From assembly GCF_009908285.1 (NCBI RefSeq), contig NZ_JAAARM010000003.1:62001-126000 (forward strand): 64,000 nt of DNA. The letters run 5' to 3'. The notes beneath the pieces are model-generated. The model did not search any database, had not been told where the DNA came from, and saw only the letters and a list, made by a program, of their open reading frames with translations. The stretch comes from Pseudomonas sp. Fl4BN1. Its GTDB lineage: Bacteria > Pseudomonadota > Gammaproteobacteria > Pseudomonadales > Pseudomonadaceae. A program made the translations under genes and the position numbers. This document shows positions 45,913 to 55,598 of the stretch, one piece after another; position 1 is the first letter of the stretch; every line of letters begins with the position of its first letter.

Positions 45913-46890
45913 TCAGTACTGTTTTCGCGCCAGTTTGTTGTAGCGGTAGAGCATCTGGTCGTAACCCTGGGTGATGGCGTGGTAGTCGTCGCTCAGGCGC
46001 TGTGGCGCGGCGTGGTCGAGCCAGTCCCGGTGCAGTCTGTCTAGGGCGTGCAGGTACTGGTCGCTGGGTTCGGCGATCAGTTGCCAGAGATACAGGGCTT
46101 TCTGAGTGTCCTTGTCGGGCTGCTCGATGTGCAGAAATTGCTGCCTGGTGTCCTGGGCCTGGCGCAACTGCCGAGTGGTCTCGGCCAGTTGTTCCGGGGT
46201 CAGGGTCTTCTGCCGGACGCCTTCGGCAAGTAGCTCCACGGTGCTGCGTGCCTGGATCATGTAGTCCAGTAGCGCCCAGTGGACATTGCGATCCAGACGC
46301 TGCTCCAGGCGCATCAGTTGTTCGCTTCGAGGTTCGACGTCCAGTATCTCAAGCAACTGGCGGACGCTGGTGGAGGCCTTCAGGTAGTCCCGGCGCTGGG
46401 GTTCAAGTTGGCTCAAGAACTGGTCGAGTTGCGCATCGCTCAGGGGGTGGCCATATCCCTTGCGCTGCATGTAGGCGCCCTTGGTCAGGGTGACAAAGCG
46501 TCCGAGGACCTGAAGGTATTGCTCGGTGGCACTGAGCAATGGGCTGTCGGGCGTGAGGATTTTCAGCTTGTCGGTGATGCTGCCGGGGCAGGCAAAGCGG
46601 TACACCGAGTCGATGTCCTGGCCGCCGTGGGGGCTGATGTCATAGGCGCCGGCCGCGGTGGCCCGAGGTGAGCCTGCGGCCAGGTACGCCTGATGGGCCA
46701 GGCGCAAGGGTACGTCCATCTGGTTCAGGCAGTTGATGATCGGGCTCAGGGCGTTGGCCTGGGCGGTGGCTGGGCTGTCTTGCTGGTCCAGCCAGAGGTC
46801 GAGCCGATCCAGCGGCCCGTGAGTGATTGCCAGCACGGTGAGGGTCATGCCCAGGCCCAGGCCGATGGGCAGTAGCCAATTGGCGTTCAT
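45913..46890 (-). CDS. DUF3829-like periplasmic or membrane-anchored helical protein
   Basis: 325 residues from ATG 46890, which overlaps the stop of the J-domain gene (ATGA). An N-terminal hydrophobic segment (LLPIGLGLGMTLTVLAITH) acts as signal or anchor. The body is helical, beginning SPIINCLNQMDVPLRLAHQA, like DUF3829 (YiiG-type) proteins. Coupling to the membrane J-domain protein suggests that the two act together at the envelope. Confidence 0.7.
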   Translation of the reverse strand: MNANWLLPIGLGLGMTLTVLAITHGPLDRLDLWLDQQDSPATAQANALSPIINCLNQMDVPLRLAHQAYLAAGSPRATAAGAYDISPHGGQDIDSVYRFACPGSITDKLKILTPDSPLLSATEQYLQVLGRFVTLTKGAYMQRKGYGHPLSDAQLDQFLSQLEPQRRDYLKASTSVRQLLEILDVEPRSEQLMRLEQRLDRNVHWALLDYMIQARSTVELLAEGVRQKTLTPEQLAETTRQLRQAQDTRQQFLHIEQPDKDTQKALYLWQLIAEPSDQYLHALDRLHRDWLDHAAPQRLSDDYHAITQGYDQMLYRYNKLARKQY

Positions 46891-48542
46891 CGGCCATCCT
46901 CCTTGCCGTACCACTGTTCGACGGTGGCCGGTACTGCGCATTCACTGGCGTCGATCGGCATCCGTGCGCACAGCCGTTCGCTCCATTGCTGCAGGCCCTG
47001 GTTGGCAGTCACGGTGCCGTAGTTGCTGGCCAGCTTGATTGCGCTCAGTGCGGCGACCAGCACCATGCAGCCCAGGCCGATCAGCAGGCGCCGTTGCCAG
47101 GGATCGGCCTGTTCCCAGGGCGCCCGGACCTTGAGCTCCCGGCGTCGGCCAATGGAAATTCCCAGCAGCACCAGCAGATAAGTTGCGCCACTGACCGCGC
47201 CACAGAAATACCCCAAGACCGCACCGAGCAGCACGGCCGGCAGCAGGTCCTGCAGGATCAGCACGTCGCACTGTCGATCGAGCCAGTGCGGCAGGCGGCT
47301 ACTGAGCTGCTGGTCCCTGGCCCAGAGTCGATGGGCCAGGGGTTGCCAGAGCCACCACAGCAGCGCCGCGAACGCCGCAAAGCAGGCGCTCCAGAACAAC
47401 GCTACGCCGATGATCTCCTCCAGGCTGCTGGCTTGCGGGGCATAGCGGGCGAAGGCGCCGACCAGGCTGGCGATGATGATCCCCAGGTACATCGGCCAGG
47501 CATCGAAGGCAAATTCCCAGTCGCGCCAGAAAAACGCGGTGCCGCCGGGCATGCCGGCCGATACCTCGGGGTGGTTGGCATGCAGCCGCGAGCTGAGCTG
47601 GCGACAACTGGCCCAGTCGTCGCTGCGCAAGCGCCGGGCAAATGCCCGACGCCGACTGAAGCTGATGGGGGCCAGCAACAGGTAGGCGGCCCGTTGCTCT
47701 GCTGTGGCCAAGGGTTCAGCGGCCAGGGCCTGCTGGCGGGCGATGAACTGCGGTGCTTCATGGCGCGCCAGCAAGCGCTCCCACTCCAGAGCCGGGCAGG
47801 CGTTGTCGTCGCCTGCCTGCCAGCCTTGGCAGGCGCAGACCGCTTCGAACACTTCGGTGAGCCAGTAAGGGCTGTCCAGCAGCAACACGACCAAGCGCTG
47901 GTTGAACCACTGGCGCTGATCCAGGCTATTCAGCCAGACATGCTGCGAGCGCTGGGCATAGTGCTGCACAAAGGCTGCGCCGTCCTGTTGCTGCAGCGCT
48001 TCGAACAAGGGCTGCTCAAGCGCCTGCCGACAACCTTGCAACAACGCTTCGAGCAGGTAGTCCGGCAGTTCCAGGCGTTGCCAGGCGCTGAGCCAGTGAA
48101 AGGTGGCGAAGGCCCAGGCCAGCAGTTGCACCGATTGCTTGGGCCGCTCCACGCAGTGGCGCAGCAAGCCCAGTTCGAACTCCAGTAGGCAGTCGGTATC
48201 GATAGCCTGCTGATGGCGCTGATCCAACTGGTCGATGCGGATGCCTTCCAGCAGTGGTGCAACTCGCTGGGCAGGGGACTGCTGAGGTTGCTGTTGCAAT
48301 GCCGGCCAGTCATCAGCTGCGGTAGTCTGGGGCGGTGTCTCGAGGTCGTCCTCGGAGCTCAGCCAGTGGGCTTGATCCAGCGCTTGCTCATAAGCCTCGC
48401 GCAACTGCTGGAAGCCTTGCGGATCTTCATCCGGTCGGGTCTGTTTCAACAACCTGGCGTAGTGACGCTTGATGGTCCGGGTATCAACGGTGGGCGGCAG
48501 GCCAAGCAGGGTCCAGCAACTCATTGGGCGGTACGACTCCAT
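46887..48542 (-). CDS. membrane protein with an N-terminal degenerate J-domain (RPD instead of HPD)
   Basis: 551 residues from ATG 48542; ATG 48524 is an alternative, and the open frame extends to 48731 without clear support. The J-like domain is at the very start: CWTLLGLPPTVDTRTIKRHY, then ARLLKQTRPDEDPQGFQQLR EAYEQAL. The HPD tripeptide needed to stimulate DnaK is RPD here. A long Gln-rich helical region follows. The C-terminal 200 residues hold about four membrane helices (PMYLGIIIASLVGAFARY, GVALFWSACFAAFAALLWWL). The family recurs in Pseudomonas without a known function. Confidence 0.75.
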   Translation of the reverse strand: MESYRPMSCWTLLGLPPTVDTRTIKRHYARLLKQTRPDEDPQGFQQLREAYEQALDQAHWLSSEDDLETPPQTTAADDWPALQQQPQQSPAQRVAPLLEGIRIDQLDQRHQQAIDTDCLLEFELGLLRHCVERPKQSVQLLAWAFATFHWLSAWQRLELPDYLLEALLQGCRQALEQPLFEALQQQDGAAFVQHYAQRSQHVWLNSLDQRQWFNQRLVVLLLDSPYWLTEVFEAVCACQGWQAGDDNACPALEWERLLARHEAPQFIARQQALAAEPLATAEQRAAYLLLAPISFSRRRAFARRLRSDDWASCRQLSSRLHANHPEVSAGMPGGTAFFWRDWEFAFDAWPMYLGIIIASLVGAFARYAPQASSLEEIIGVALFWSACFAAFAALLWWLWQPLAHRLWARDQQLSSRLPHWLDRQCDVLILQDLLPAVLLGAVLGYFCGAVSGATYLLVLLGISIGRRRELKVRAPWEQADPWQRRLLIGLGCMVLVAALSAIKLASNYGTVTANQGLQQWSERLCARMPIDASECAVPATVEQWYGKEDGR

Positions 48543-48769
48543 GAAAACCCACAGCGAAATCCAGCGATGGCCGGGTGAAACTGCGCACCCTAGCGGTTTC
48601 TCGGTTAAAAGTCCCAGGCCGGTGAACGTCTTGTTCATGGTGCAGGCACTATTGGCCGTGTCGAGGGTGGCGTTTCTGGCTGCACAGGATATCGCACAGC
48701 AGACGGTGGTTTGCTGCTGGTTGGCGGTCACGGGGTATATGAGGGCGGGGCTGGCGCTGATCTGTCTTA
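48543..48769. other. gene-free upstream region of the J-domain gene
   Basis: Only the upstream extension of the J-domain frame runs through this stretch. No separate gene, RNA or repeat was recognised. It probably holds the J-domain gene's promoter. Confidence 0.4.
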
Positions 48770-48905
48770 ATGTGGAATGTAACCATTTCCATGTATTTTG
48801 AGTGGTTAAGTTAATGTGATTTATTGATTAATAAAAAACGTTATAAATCATATGTTTATAGTTATTTTCTAATGTGATTTATCTATATTTATTGGCTGAG
48901 TAAGG
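48770..48905. promoter_or_regulatory. AT-rich region with three TGATTTAT-type motifs upstream of the SRPBCC gene
   Basis: Strongly AT-rich compared with everything around it. A perfect 13-base direct repeat, TAATGTGATTTAT, is at 48812-48824 and 48870-48882, and ATAAATCA, the inverse of its TGATTTAT core, lies between them at 48843-48850. This spacing suggests binding sites for a dimeric regulator, or a silenced (MvaT/H-NS-type) promoter. Confidence 0.5.
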
Positions 48906-48917
48906 AGGCTTTCAGGT

Positions 48918-49361
48918 ATGCCAGTCGTTGAGCGCAGGACATTTATTGCCGGCTACAGTCCGGCTCAGGTGCTGGATTTCTGCCTTGAGGGGGCCAACTT
49001 TCCGAAGATCTTTCCCGAGCGAATCACGCCTCTCGGTGGCGTCGACATCAATGACCTGCGGATCAGCGTCGGGCGCCAGTTCAGTTTCCTGCACTGGATG
49101 TGGGGTGTCATACCGGCGAAATGGACAGTGGTTATACGTGAGGTCAGCGATTGTCATTTCGTCGACGAGATGCTCAAGGGCCCGTTGCGCGCCTTTCGTC
49201 ACGAACACCGGGTCGAGGCCGCTGAAGGAGGCACCCTGTACACCGACCGGGTGACTTACAGGGCCATTGGCGGTGCACCTTTGGAGTGGCTGATGGTCGA
49301 CGTCTACATGGCGCGCATTTTCGATGCCCGGCATCGCAACATGTTGCGCTTGCTGAGCTGA
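48918..49361 (+). CDS. SRPBCC-family protein
   Basis: 147 residues, ATG preceded by TAAGGAGG. It fits the START/Bet v1-like SRPBCC fold of the cyclase/dehydrase type: FIAGYSPAQVLDFCLEGANF, PKIFPERITPL, TVVIREVSDCHFVDEMLKGP and a long C-terminal helix. Such proteins bind hydrophobic ligands or catalyse simple reactions. Nothing shows the ligand. It is 52 bases before the DJ-1/PfpI gene and may be co-transcribed. Confidence 0.75.
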   Translation: MPVVERRTFIAGYSPAQVLDFCLEGANFPKIFPERITPLGGVDINDLRISVGRQFSFLHWMWGVIPAKWTVVIREVSDCHFVDEMLKGPLRAFRHEHRVEAAEGGTLYTDRVTYRAIGGAPLEWLMVDVYMARIFDARHRNMLRLLS

Positions 49362-49413
49362 GAGTCGCCGTTGCATTTCTTTGTCTTCTTTTGCAGATAC
49401 CAAGGAGCATGCC

Positions 49414-50091
49414 GTGAGCAAGAAAATTCTGGTGGTCCTGACCAGCGTGGCCAAATACCCGACCCTGAACCGCGCCACCGGTTTGTGGCTGGGGGAGGCG
49501 GTGCATTTTGTGAAGAAAGTCGAAGCCGCCGGCTTCCAGGTGGACTATGTCAGCCCCAAGGGTGGTTATGTGCCGATTGACCCCCACAGCCTGGCGATGG
49601 CCGACGAGACCGATTGGCAGTGGTATCAGGACAGCGCCTTCATGAGCCGCCTGGGGGCAACCTTGCGACCGGAGCAGGTCAAGGCCGAGGATTATCTGGC
49701 GATCTACTACGCCGGCGGCCATGGCGTAGTCTGGGATTTTCCCGACAACAGCCAGTTGCAGGCCTTGAGCCGTGACATCTATGAGCAGGGCGGTTATGTC
49801 AGTTCGGTCTGCCATGGCGCGGTGGGCCTGCTCAACATCAAGCTCAGCGATGGCTCGCGGCTGATTGCCGGCAAGCAGGTCACCGGTTTTTCCAACGAAG
49901 AGGAGAAGCTTGCCGAGTTGGACCAGTACGTGCCGTACCTGACGGAAACCGAGTTGGTCAAGCGTGGTGCCCTGTACCAGAAGGCCGCCGCACCCTGGGC
50001 GCCCTTTGCGGTAGAGGACCAGCGAGTGATCACCGGGCAGAACCCGGCATCCGGCGGCCCGGTCGCGCAGCTGCTGCTGGCGCACCTGTAG
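49414..50091 (+). CDS. DJ-1/PfpI-family protein (class I amidotransferase-like)
   Basis: 225 residues from GTG 49414, preceded by AAGGAG. The nucleophile elbow is VSSVCHGAVGLL with the conserved Cys near residue 132; YYAGGHGVVWDF and PASGGPVAQLL are also typical. The family includes glyoxalase III/Hsp31-like and ThiJ/PfpI proteins. The exact activity cannot be told. Its stop codon is the first TAG of a REP element. Confidence 0.85.
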   Translation: MSKKILVVLTSVAKYPTLNRATGLWLGEAVHFVKKVEAAGFQVDYVSPKGGYVPIDPHSLAMADETDWQWYQDSAFMSRLGATLRPEQVKAEDYLAIYYAGGHGVVWDFPDNSQLQALSRDIYEQGGYVSSVCHGAVGLLNIKLSDGSRLIAGKQVTGFSNEEEKLAELDQYVPYLTETELVKRGALYQKAAAPWAPFAVEDQRVITGQNPASGGPVAQLLLAHL

Positions 50092-50169
50092 GAGCCGGCT
50101 TGCCGGCGAAGGGGCCCTTGAGTCTTGTGGCGCTCTTGCGGACGCCTTCGCTGGCAAGCCAGCTCCTAC
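50088..50169. repeat. REP doublet overlapping the stop of the DJ-1/PfpI gene
   Basis: GTAGGAGCCGGCTTGCCGGC at 50088 and GCTGGCAAGCCAGCTCCTAC ending at 50169 form an inverted pair. The TAG at 50089-50091 of the first arm serves as the stop codon of the gene. Confidence 0.9.
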
Positions 50170-50180
50170 GATTGCCGATG

Positions 50181-50234
50181 CCGATTACCGATTACCGATT
50201 ACCGATTACCGATTACCGATTACCGATTACCGAT
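50181..50234. repeat. seven-base tandem repeat upstream of tpx
   Basis: CCGATTA is repeated seven times without error (50181-50229), followed by CCGAT. A related CGGTGAT doublet follows at 50235-50248. The repeat lies about 170 bases before tpx, in the space where its promoter should be. Confidence 0.95.
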
Positions 50235-50401
50235 CGGTGATCGGTGATCATTGCGCGCTCCGCCTGGGCGCTGTCGACGGGGCTTGTCGGACAATTTATC
50301 CGCCCGGCAATAGGTGCTCGCGCCGTTTCATGCTTAACTTCGGCCTCTCAACAATTTCTCATTGCTGTTCCATCATCACTGTTCAATAAAGGACTCCGTT
50401 C

Positions 50402-50902
50402 ATGGCTCAAGTCACTCTCAAAGGCAACCCGGTACAGGTCAACGGCCAGCTGCCACAAGTGGGCTCCAAAGCCCCTGCGTTCTCCCTGGTGGGCGCCGGT
50501 CTGGCTGATGTTGCGCTGAGCAGCCTCGCCGGCAAGCGCAAGGTGCTGAACATTTTCCCAAGCGTTGATACCCCGACCTGCGCGACCTCGGTTCGCAAGT
50601 TCAACGCCCAGGCCAACGAACTGAGCAACACCGTGGTGCTGTGCATCTCCGCCGACCTGCCGTTCGCCCAGGCACGCTTCTGCGGCGCCGAAGGCCTGGA
50701 AAACGTGCAGAACCTGTCGACCTTGCGCGGCCGCGAGTTCATCGAAAACTACGGTGTGGCGATTGCCGACGGTCCCCTGGCTGGTCTGACTGCCCGCGCC
50801 GTGGTGGTACTGGACGAAAATGACACCGTGCTGCACAGCGAGCTGGTCAAGGAAATCGCTGAAGAACCGAACTACGACGCGGCGTTGGCTGTACTCAAGT
50901 AA
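50402..50902 (+). CDS. tpx: thiol peroxidase Tpx
   Basis: 166 residues of the peroxiredoxin fold. The peroxidatic Cys60 is in [12 protein letters not shown] and the resolving Cys94 is in ARFCGAEG, the atypical 2-Cys arrangement of Tpx. It reduces hydrogen and alkyl peroxides using thioredoxin in the periplasm or cytoplasm. The gene stands alone, with an intrinsic terminator at 50921. Confidence 0.96.
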   Translation: MAQVTLKGNPVQVNGQLPQVGSKAPAFSLVGAGLADVALSSLAGKRKVLNIFPSVDTPTCATSVRKFNAQANELSNTVVLCISADLPFAQARFCGAEGLENVQNLSTLRGREFIENYGVAIADGPLAGLTARAVVVLDENDTVLHSELVKEIAEEPNYDAALAVLK

Positions 50903-50920
50903 GCGGTTTTACAATTATTC

Positions 50921-50948
50921 ACGGCCTGGCCCTGTCCAGGCCGTTTTT
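50921..50948 (+). terminator. intrinsic terminator of tpx
   Basis: ACGGCCTGG (50921-50929) and CCAGGCCGT (50936-50944) form a perfect 9-base stem with loop CCCTGT, followed by a T-run. It lies 18 bases after the tpx stop. Confidence 0.92.
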
Positions 50949-51080
50949 ATTTGTGCTTCAGTGGCTTAGCGCTGCACGTTAAAACGTCAGTCAAAGGTAA
51001 ATTGCCGGTAAAGGCGCTTTGCTAAAACAGCTTCAGTGCTTATCTTTCAGCCTTCTCAAAAGAAGACTCCCACGCGCCCA

Positions 51081-52412
51081 ATGGTTGATCACTCCATGCA
51101 ATCCTCTGCTCCCCGCAACTCCCGTCGCTGGCTGTTCGGTCTGTTTGTCCTGCTGCTGGTCGCTGGCCTGTGCTGGAAATTCTGGCCGGCCGGCAGTACC
51201 CACCAGGAGGCTGCCGGGCAGAAAGCCGCGACCGGGCATACCGGGCGCAGCGGCAGCATGCGCCCGGGTTTCGGCGGCGCCAGCGGGCCGATCCCGGTAC
51301 GGGTGTCGCCGGTGACCCAGGGCGACTTCGCGGTCTACTACAAGGCCCTGGGCACGGTAACGGCGCTGAACACTATTAATGTGCGCAGCCGGGTGGCGGG
51401 GGAGTTGGTCAAGGTCAACTTCGAGGAAGGGCAAATGGTCAAGGCCGGCGACTTGCTGGCGCAGATCGACCCGCGGCCTTATCAGAATGCCTTGCTCCAG
51501 GCCGAAGGCACCTTGCTGCAGAACCAGGCCCAACTGAAGAACGCCCAAGTCGATCTTGAGCGTTATCGCGGCTTGTACGCCCAAGACAGTATCGCCAAGC
51601 AGACCCTGGACACCGCCGCGGCGCTGGTGGGCCAGTATCTGGGCACGGTCAAGACCAACCAGGCGGCGGTCAACGACGCCAAGCTCAACCTTGAATTCAC
51701 CAATATCCGCGCACCAATTGCCGGACGCCTGGGCCTACGCCAGCTGGACGTGGGCAACCTGGTGGCCGCCAACGACACCACCGCGCTGGTGATCATCACC
51801 CAGACCCAACCCATCAGCGTGGCCTTCACCCTGCCGGAAAACAGCCTGGAGACCGTGCTCGGGCGCTACCACAGCGGGGCCAAGCTGCCGGTGCAAGCCT
51901 GGGACCGTGGTGATGTGAAGCTGCAGGCCAGTGGTGTATTGCAGAGTCTCGACAACCAGATCGACACCACCACCGGCACCCTGAAGTTCAAGGCGCGCTT
52001 CGATAACCGCGACCAGGGCCTGTTCCCCAATCAGTTCGTCAATGTGCGGCTGCTGGCCGATACCCTGAAGAACGTGGTACTGGCACCGTCGGCGGCCATC
52101 CAGTTCGGCACCAACGGAACCTTTGTCTATGCCCTCGATGGCGACAACAAGGTCAAGATCCGGCAGTTGAAAGTCGGTGACAGCAACGGCGATTCGACGG
52201 TGATCAAGGAAGGCCTGCAGGCTGGCGATCGGGTGGTGATGGAAGGCACCGACCGCCTCAAGGACGGCAGTGATGTCGAAGTGGTCAACGACAGCGCCGA
52301 GCTGCCGAGCACTCCGACCGAACACCTGCAAGGCCAGCCAGGCGGTCCGGCCAGTGCGCCGGCAGCCGATGGCAAGTCGGCTGCAGCCAAGGCGCAAAAG
52401 GTCGGCGCATGA
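51081..52412 (+). CDS. muxA: RND pump periplasmic adaptor (MuxA/MdtA)
   Basis: 443 residues from ATG 51081; an ATG at 51096 is also possible, and the frame opens at 51036. A membrane anchor ([20 protein letters not shown]) is followed by the lipoyl and hairpin domains (GEFDV-like [20 protein letters not shown], then [20 protein letters not shown]). The beta-barrel part has [20 protein letters not shown]. It bridges the inner-membrane pumps and the outer-membrane channel. It overlaps the next gene (ATGA). Confidence 0.93.
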   Translation: MVDHSMQSSAPRNSRRWLFGLFVLLLVAGLCWKFWPAGSTHQEAAGQKAATGHTGRSGSMRPGFGGASGPIPVRVSPVTQGDFAVYYKALGTVTALNTINVRSRVAGELVKVNFEEGQMVKAGDLLAQIDPRPYQNALLQAEGTLLQNQAQLKNAQVDLERYRGLYAQDSIAKQTLDTAAALVGQYLGTVKTNQAAVNDAKLNLEFTNIRAPIAGRLGLRQLDVGNLVAANDTTALVIITQTQPISVAFTLPENSLETVLGRYHSGAKLPVQAWDRGDVKLQASGVLQSLDNQIDTTTGTLKFKARFDNRDQGLFPNQFVNVRLLADTLKNVVLAPSAAIQFGTNGTFVYALDGDNKVKIRQLKVGDSNGDSTVIKEGLQAGDRVVMEGTDRLKDGSDVEVVNDSAELPSTPTEHLQGQPGGPASAPAADGKSAAAKAQKVGA

Positions 52413-55400
52413 ATTTCTCGCGGCTGTTCATCCTTCGTCCGGTAGCCACCACCCTGAGCATGCTGGCCATTGTCCTGGCCGGCCTGATCGCCTACCGCCT
52501 GTTGCCGGTGTCGGCCTTGCCCCAGGTCGACTACCCGACCATCCGCGTCATGACCCTGTACCCCGGGGCCAGCCCGGACGTGATGACCAGCGCGGTCACC
52601 GCGCCGCTTGAGCGCCAGTTCGGGCAGATGCCCGGCCTGACCCAGATGGCCTCCACCAGTTCCGGTGGTGCCTCGGTGCTGACCCTGCGTTTCAGCCTCG
52701 ACATCAATATGGACGTGGCCGAGCAGCAGGTGCAGGCGGCGATCAATGCCGCCAGCAACCTGCTGCCCAAGGACCTGCCGGCACCGCCGGTGTACAACAA
52801 GGTCAACCCCGCGGATACCCCGGTGCTGACCCTGGCCATCACCTCCAAGACCATGCTGCTGCCCAAGCTCAATGACTTGGTCGACACCCGCATGGCGCAG
52901 AAAATCGCCCAGATCAGCGGCGTCGGCATGGTCAGCATCGCCGGCGGCCAGCGCCAGGCGGTACGGATCAAGGTCAACCCCGAGGCCCTGGCGGCCAACG
53001 GCCTGAACCTGGCGGACGTGCGCACCCTGATCGGTGCGTCCAACGTCAACCAGCCCAAGGGTAACTTCGACGGCCCGACCCGGGTCTCGATGCTCGACGC
53101 CAACGACCAGTTGACCTCGCCCAAGGACTACGCCGAGCTGATCCTTGCCTATAAAAACGGCGCGCCGCTGCGCCTGAAGGATGTTGCCGAGATCGTCGAC
53201 GGCGCCGAGAACGAACGTCTGGCGGCCTGGGCCAATGAGAACCAGGCGGTGCTGCTGAACATCCAGCGCCAGCCCGGGGCCAACGTGATCGAGGTGGTGG
53301 ACCGGATCAAGGCGCTGCTGCCGAGCATCACCGACAACCTGCCGGCGGGCCTTGAAGTCACGGTGCTTACCGACCGTACCCAGACCATCCGCGCCTCGGT
53401 CACCGATGTGCAGCACGAAATGTTCATCGCCATTGCCCTGGTGGTGATGGTGACCTTCCTCTTCCTGCGCCGGGCCAGTGCCACCCTGATTCCGTCGATT
53501 GCCGTGCCGCTGTCGCTGATCGGCACCTTCGGCGTGATGTACCTGGCCGGCTTCTCGGTGAACAACCTGACCCTGATGGCGCTGACCATCGCTACCGGTT
53601 TCGTGGTGGACGATGCCATCGTCATGCTGGAGAACATCTCGCGCTTCATCGAGGAGGGTGACAGCCCGATGCAGGCGGCGCTCAAGGGCGCCAAGCAGAT
53701 CGGCTTCACCCTGATCTCCCTGACCCTGTCGCTGATCGCGGTGCTGATCCCGCTGCTGTTCATGGCCGATGTGGTGGGCCGGTTGTTCCGCGAGTTCGCC
53801 ATCACCCTGGCGGTGGCGATCCTGATTTCCCTGGTGGTGTCCCTGACCCTGACCCCGATGATGTGTGCTCGGCTGCTCAAGCCCGAGCCCAAGCCTGAAG
53901 AGCAGGGGCGTTTCTACCGCGCCAGTGGTGCCTGGATCGATTGGCTGATCGAAAGCTACGGGCGCAAATTGCAGTGGGTGCTCAAGCATCAGTTCCTGAC
54001 CCTGATGGTGGCCATCGGCACCCTGGGCCTGACCGTGCTGCTGTACATGGTGGTGCCCAAGGGCTTCTTCCCGGTGCAGGACACTGGGGTCATCCAGGGG
54101 ATTTCCGAGGCGCCACAGTCGATCTCCTTCGCCGCCATGAGCCAGCGCCAGCAGGACCTGGCGAAGATCATCCTGCAGGACCCGGCGGTAGAAAGCCTGT
54201 CGTCCTACATCGGTGTCGACGGTGACAATGCCACCCTCAACAGCGGGCGCCTGCTGATCAACCTCAAGCCCCACAGCCAGCGTGACTTGAGCGCCACCCA
54301 GGTGATTGCGCGGATCCAGCCGGAAGTCGACAAGCTGCTGGGCATCCGCCTGTTCATGCAGCCGGTGCAGGACCTGACCATCGAAGACCGGGTCAGCCGC
54401 ACCCAATATCAATTCAGCCTGTCGTCACCGGATGCCGAGATGCTCAGCCTGTGGAGCGGGCGCCTGGTGGAGGCCCTGGTCCAGCGCCCGGAACTCACCG
54501 ACGTGGCCAGCGACCTGCAGGACAAGGGGTTGCAGGTGTACCTGGTGATCGACCGCGACGCCGCCTCGCGGGTCGGGGTCTCGGTGTCGAACATCACCGA
54601 TGCGCTGTATGACGCCTTCGGCCAGCGGCAGATCTCCACCATCTACACCCAGGCCAGCCAGTACCGCGTGGTGCTCCAGGCCCAGGCCGGCGAGCGCATC
54701 GGTCCGCAGGCCCTGGAGCAGATCCACGTCAAGACCACCGACGGCGGGCAAGTGCGCCTGTCGAGCCTGGCCCATGTCGAGGAGCGCCAGGCGCAACTGG
54801 CGATCGCCCATATCGGCCAGTTCCCGGCGGTGATGATGTCCTTCAACCTGGCGCCGGGCGTGGCCCTGGGCGAGGCGGTGAACGTCATCGAGCAGGTGCA
54901 GCAGGAGATCGGCATGCCGGTGGGGGTGCAGACCCGCTTCCAGGGCGCGGCGGAGGCCTTCCAGGCGTCGCTGTCGAGCACCTTGCTGCTGATCCTGGCG
55001 GCGGTGGTGACCATGTACATCGTGCTCGGGGTGCTCTATGAGAGCTACATCCACCCGATCACCATCCTCTCGACCCTGCCTTCGGCAGCGGTGGGGGCCT
55101 TGCTGGCGCTGATCCTCAGCGGCAATGACCTGGGCATGATCGCGATCATCGGCATTATCCTGCTGATCGGCATCGTCAAGAAGAACGCGATCATGATGAT
55201 CGACTTTGCCCTCGACGCCGAACGCAACCAGGGCATGGAACCGGAGAAGGCCATCTACCAGGCGGCGCTGTTGCGTTTCCGGCCGATCCTGATGACCACC
55301 CTGGCGGCGTTGTTTGGCGCTGTGCCACTGATGCTGGCCACCGGCTCCGGTGCGGAGCTGCGCCAGCCTTTGGGCCTGGTGATGGTCGGCGGCCTGCTGG

Positions 55401-55507
55401 TCAGCCAAGTGTTGACGCTGTTCACCACGCCGGTGATCTACCTGTACTTCGATCGCCTGGGCCGTCGCTTCGGCAAGCGCGAAGCCGCCCAAGAGGTGCA
55501 GGTATGA
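52409..55507 (+). CDS. muxB: RND pump inner-membrane subunit MuxB/MdtB
   Basis: 1032 residues with 12 membrane helices and two large periplasmic loops, the HAE1-family layout. It starts [20 protein letters not shown]. The proton-relay Asp pair is in TM4 ([20 protein letters not shown]) and TM-region motifs such as [12 protein letters not shown] near the end are intact. MuxB and MuxC form a hetero-trimer; the pump exports novobiocin, macrolides, aztreonam and similar compounds in P. aeruginosa. It is joined to muxA by ATGA. Confidence 0.93.
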   Translation: MNFSRLFILRPVATTLSMLAIVLAGLIAYRLLPVSALPQVDYPTIRVMTLYPGASPDVMTSAVTAPLERQFGQMPGLTQMASTSSGGASVLTLRFSLDINMDVAEQQVQAAINAASNLLPKDLPAPPVYNKVNPADTPVLTLAITSKTMLLPKLNDLVDTRMAQKIAQISGVGMVSIAGGQRQAVRIKVNPEALAANGLNLADVRTLIGASNVNQPKGNFDGPTRVSMLDANDQLTSPKDYAELILAYKNGAPLRLKDVAEIVDGAENERLAAWANENQAVLLNIQRQPGANVIEVVDRIKALLPSITDNLPAGLEVTVLTDRTQTIRASVTDVQHEMFIAIALVVMVTFLFLRRASATLIPSIAVPLSLIGTFGVMYLAGFSVNNLTLMALTIATGFVVDDAIVMLENISRFIEEGDSPMQAALKGAKQIGFTLISLTLSLIAVLIPLLFMADVVGRLFREFAITLAVAILISLVVSLTLTPMMCARLLKPEPKPEEQGRFYRASGAWIDWLIESYGRKLQWVLKHQFLTLMVAIGTLGLTVLLYMVVPKGFFPVQDTGVIQGISEAPQSISFAAMSQRQQDLAKIILQDPAVESLSSYIGVDGDNATLNSGRLLINLKPHSQRDLSATQVIARIQPEVDKLLGIRLFMQPVQDLTIEDRVSRTQYQFSLSSPDAEMLSLWSGRLVEALVQRPELTDVASDLQDKGLQVYLVIDRDAASRVGVSVSNITDALYDAFGQRQISTIYTQASQYRVVLQAQAGERIGPQALEQIHVKTTDGGQVRLSSLAHVEERQAQLAIAHIGQFPAVMMSFNLAPGVALGEAVNVIEQVQQEIGMPVGVQTRFQGAAEAFQASLSSTLLLILAAVVTMYIVLGVLYESYIHPITILSTLPSAAVGALLALILSGNDLGMIAIIGIILLIGIVKKNAIMMIDFALDAERNQGMEPEKAIYQAALLRFRPILMTTLAALFGAVPLMLATGSGAELRQPLGLVMVGGLLVSQVLTLFTTPVIYLYFDRLGRRFGKREAAQEVQV

Positions 55508-55598
55508 GCCGCAGCGGCAAGTGGGCTGCTCAGTCCACGTCCATGTCTGGCGCGTTTTCCCCTCGCTGCGTGCAGCTTGAAGTGTGGAGCCGTCGCCG

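Noticed and set aside
50181..50248. CRISPR-like array
   Set aside because: The repeats are 7 bases, directly adjacent without spacers, and no cas genes are near.
51036..51080. Upstream start of the adaptor gene muxA at 51036
   Set aside because: The residues before 51081 are not adaptor-like and no good ribosome-binding site precedes them.
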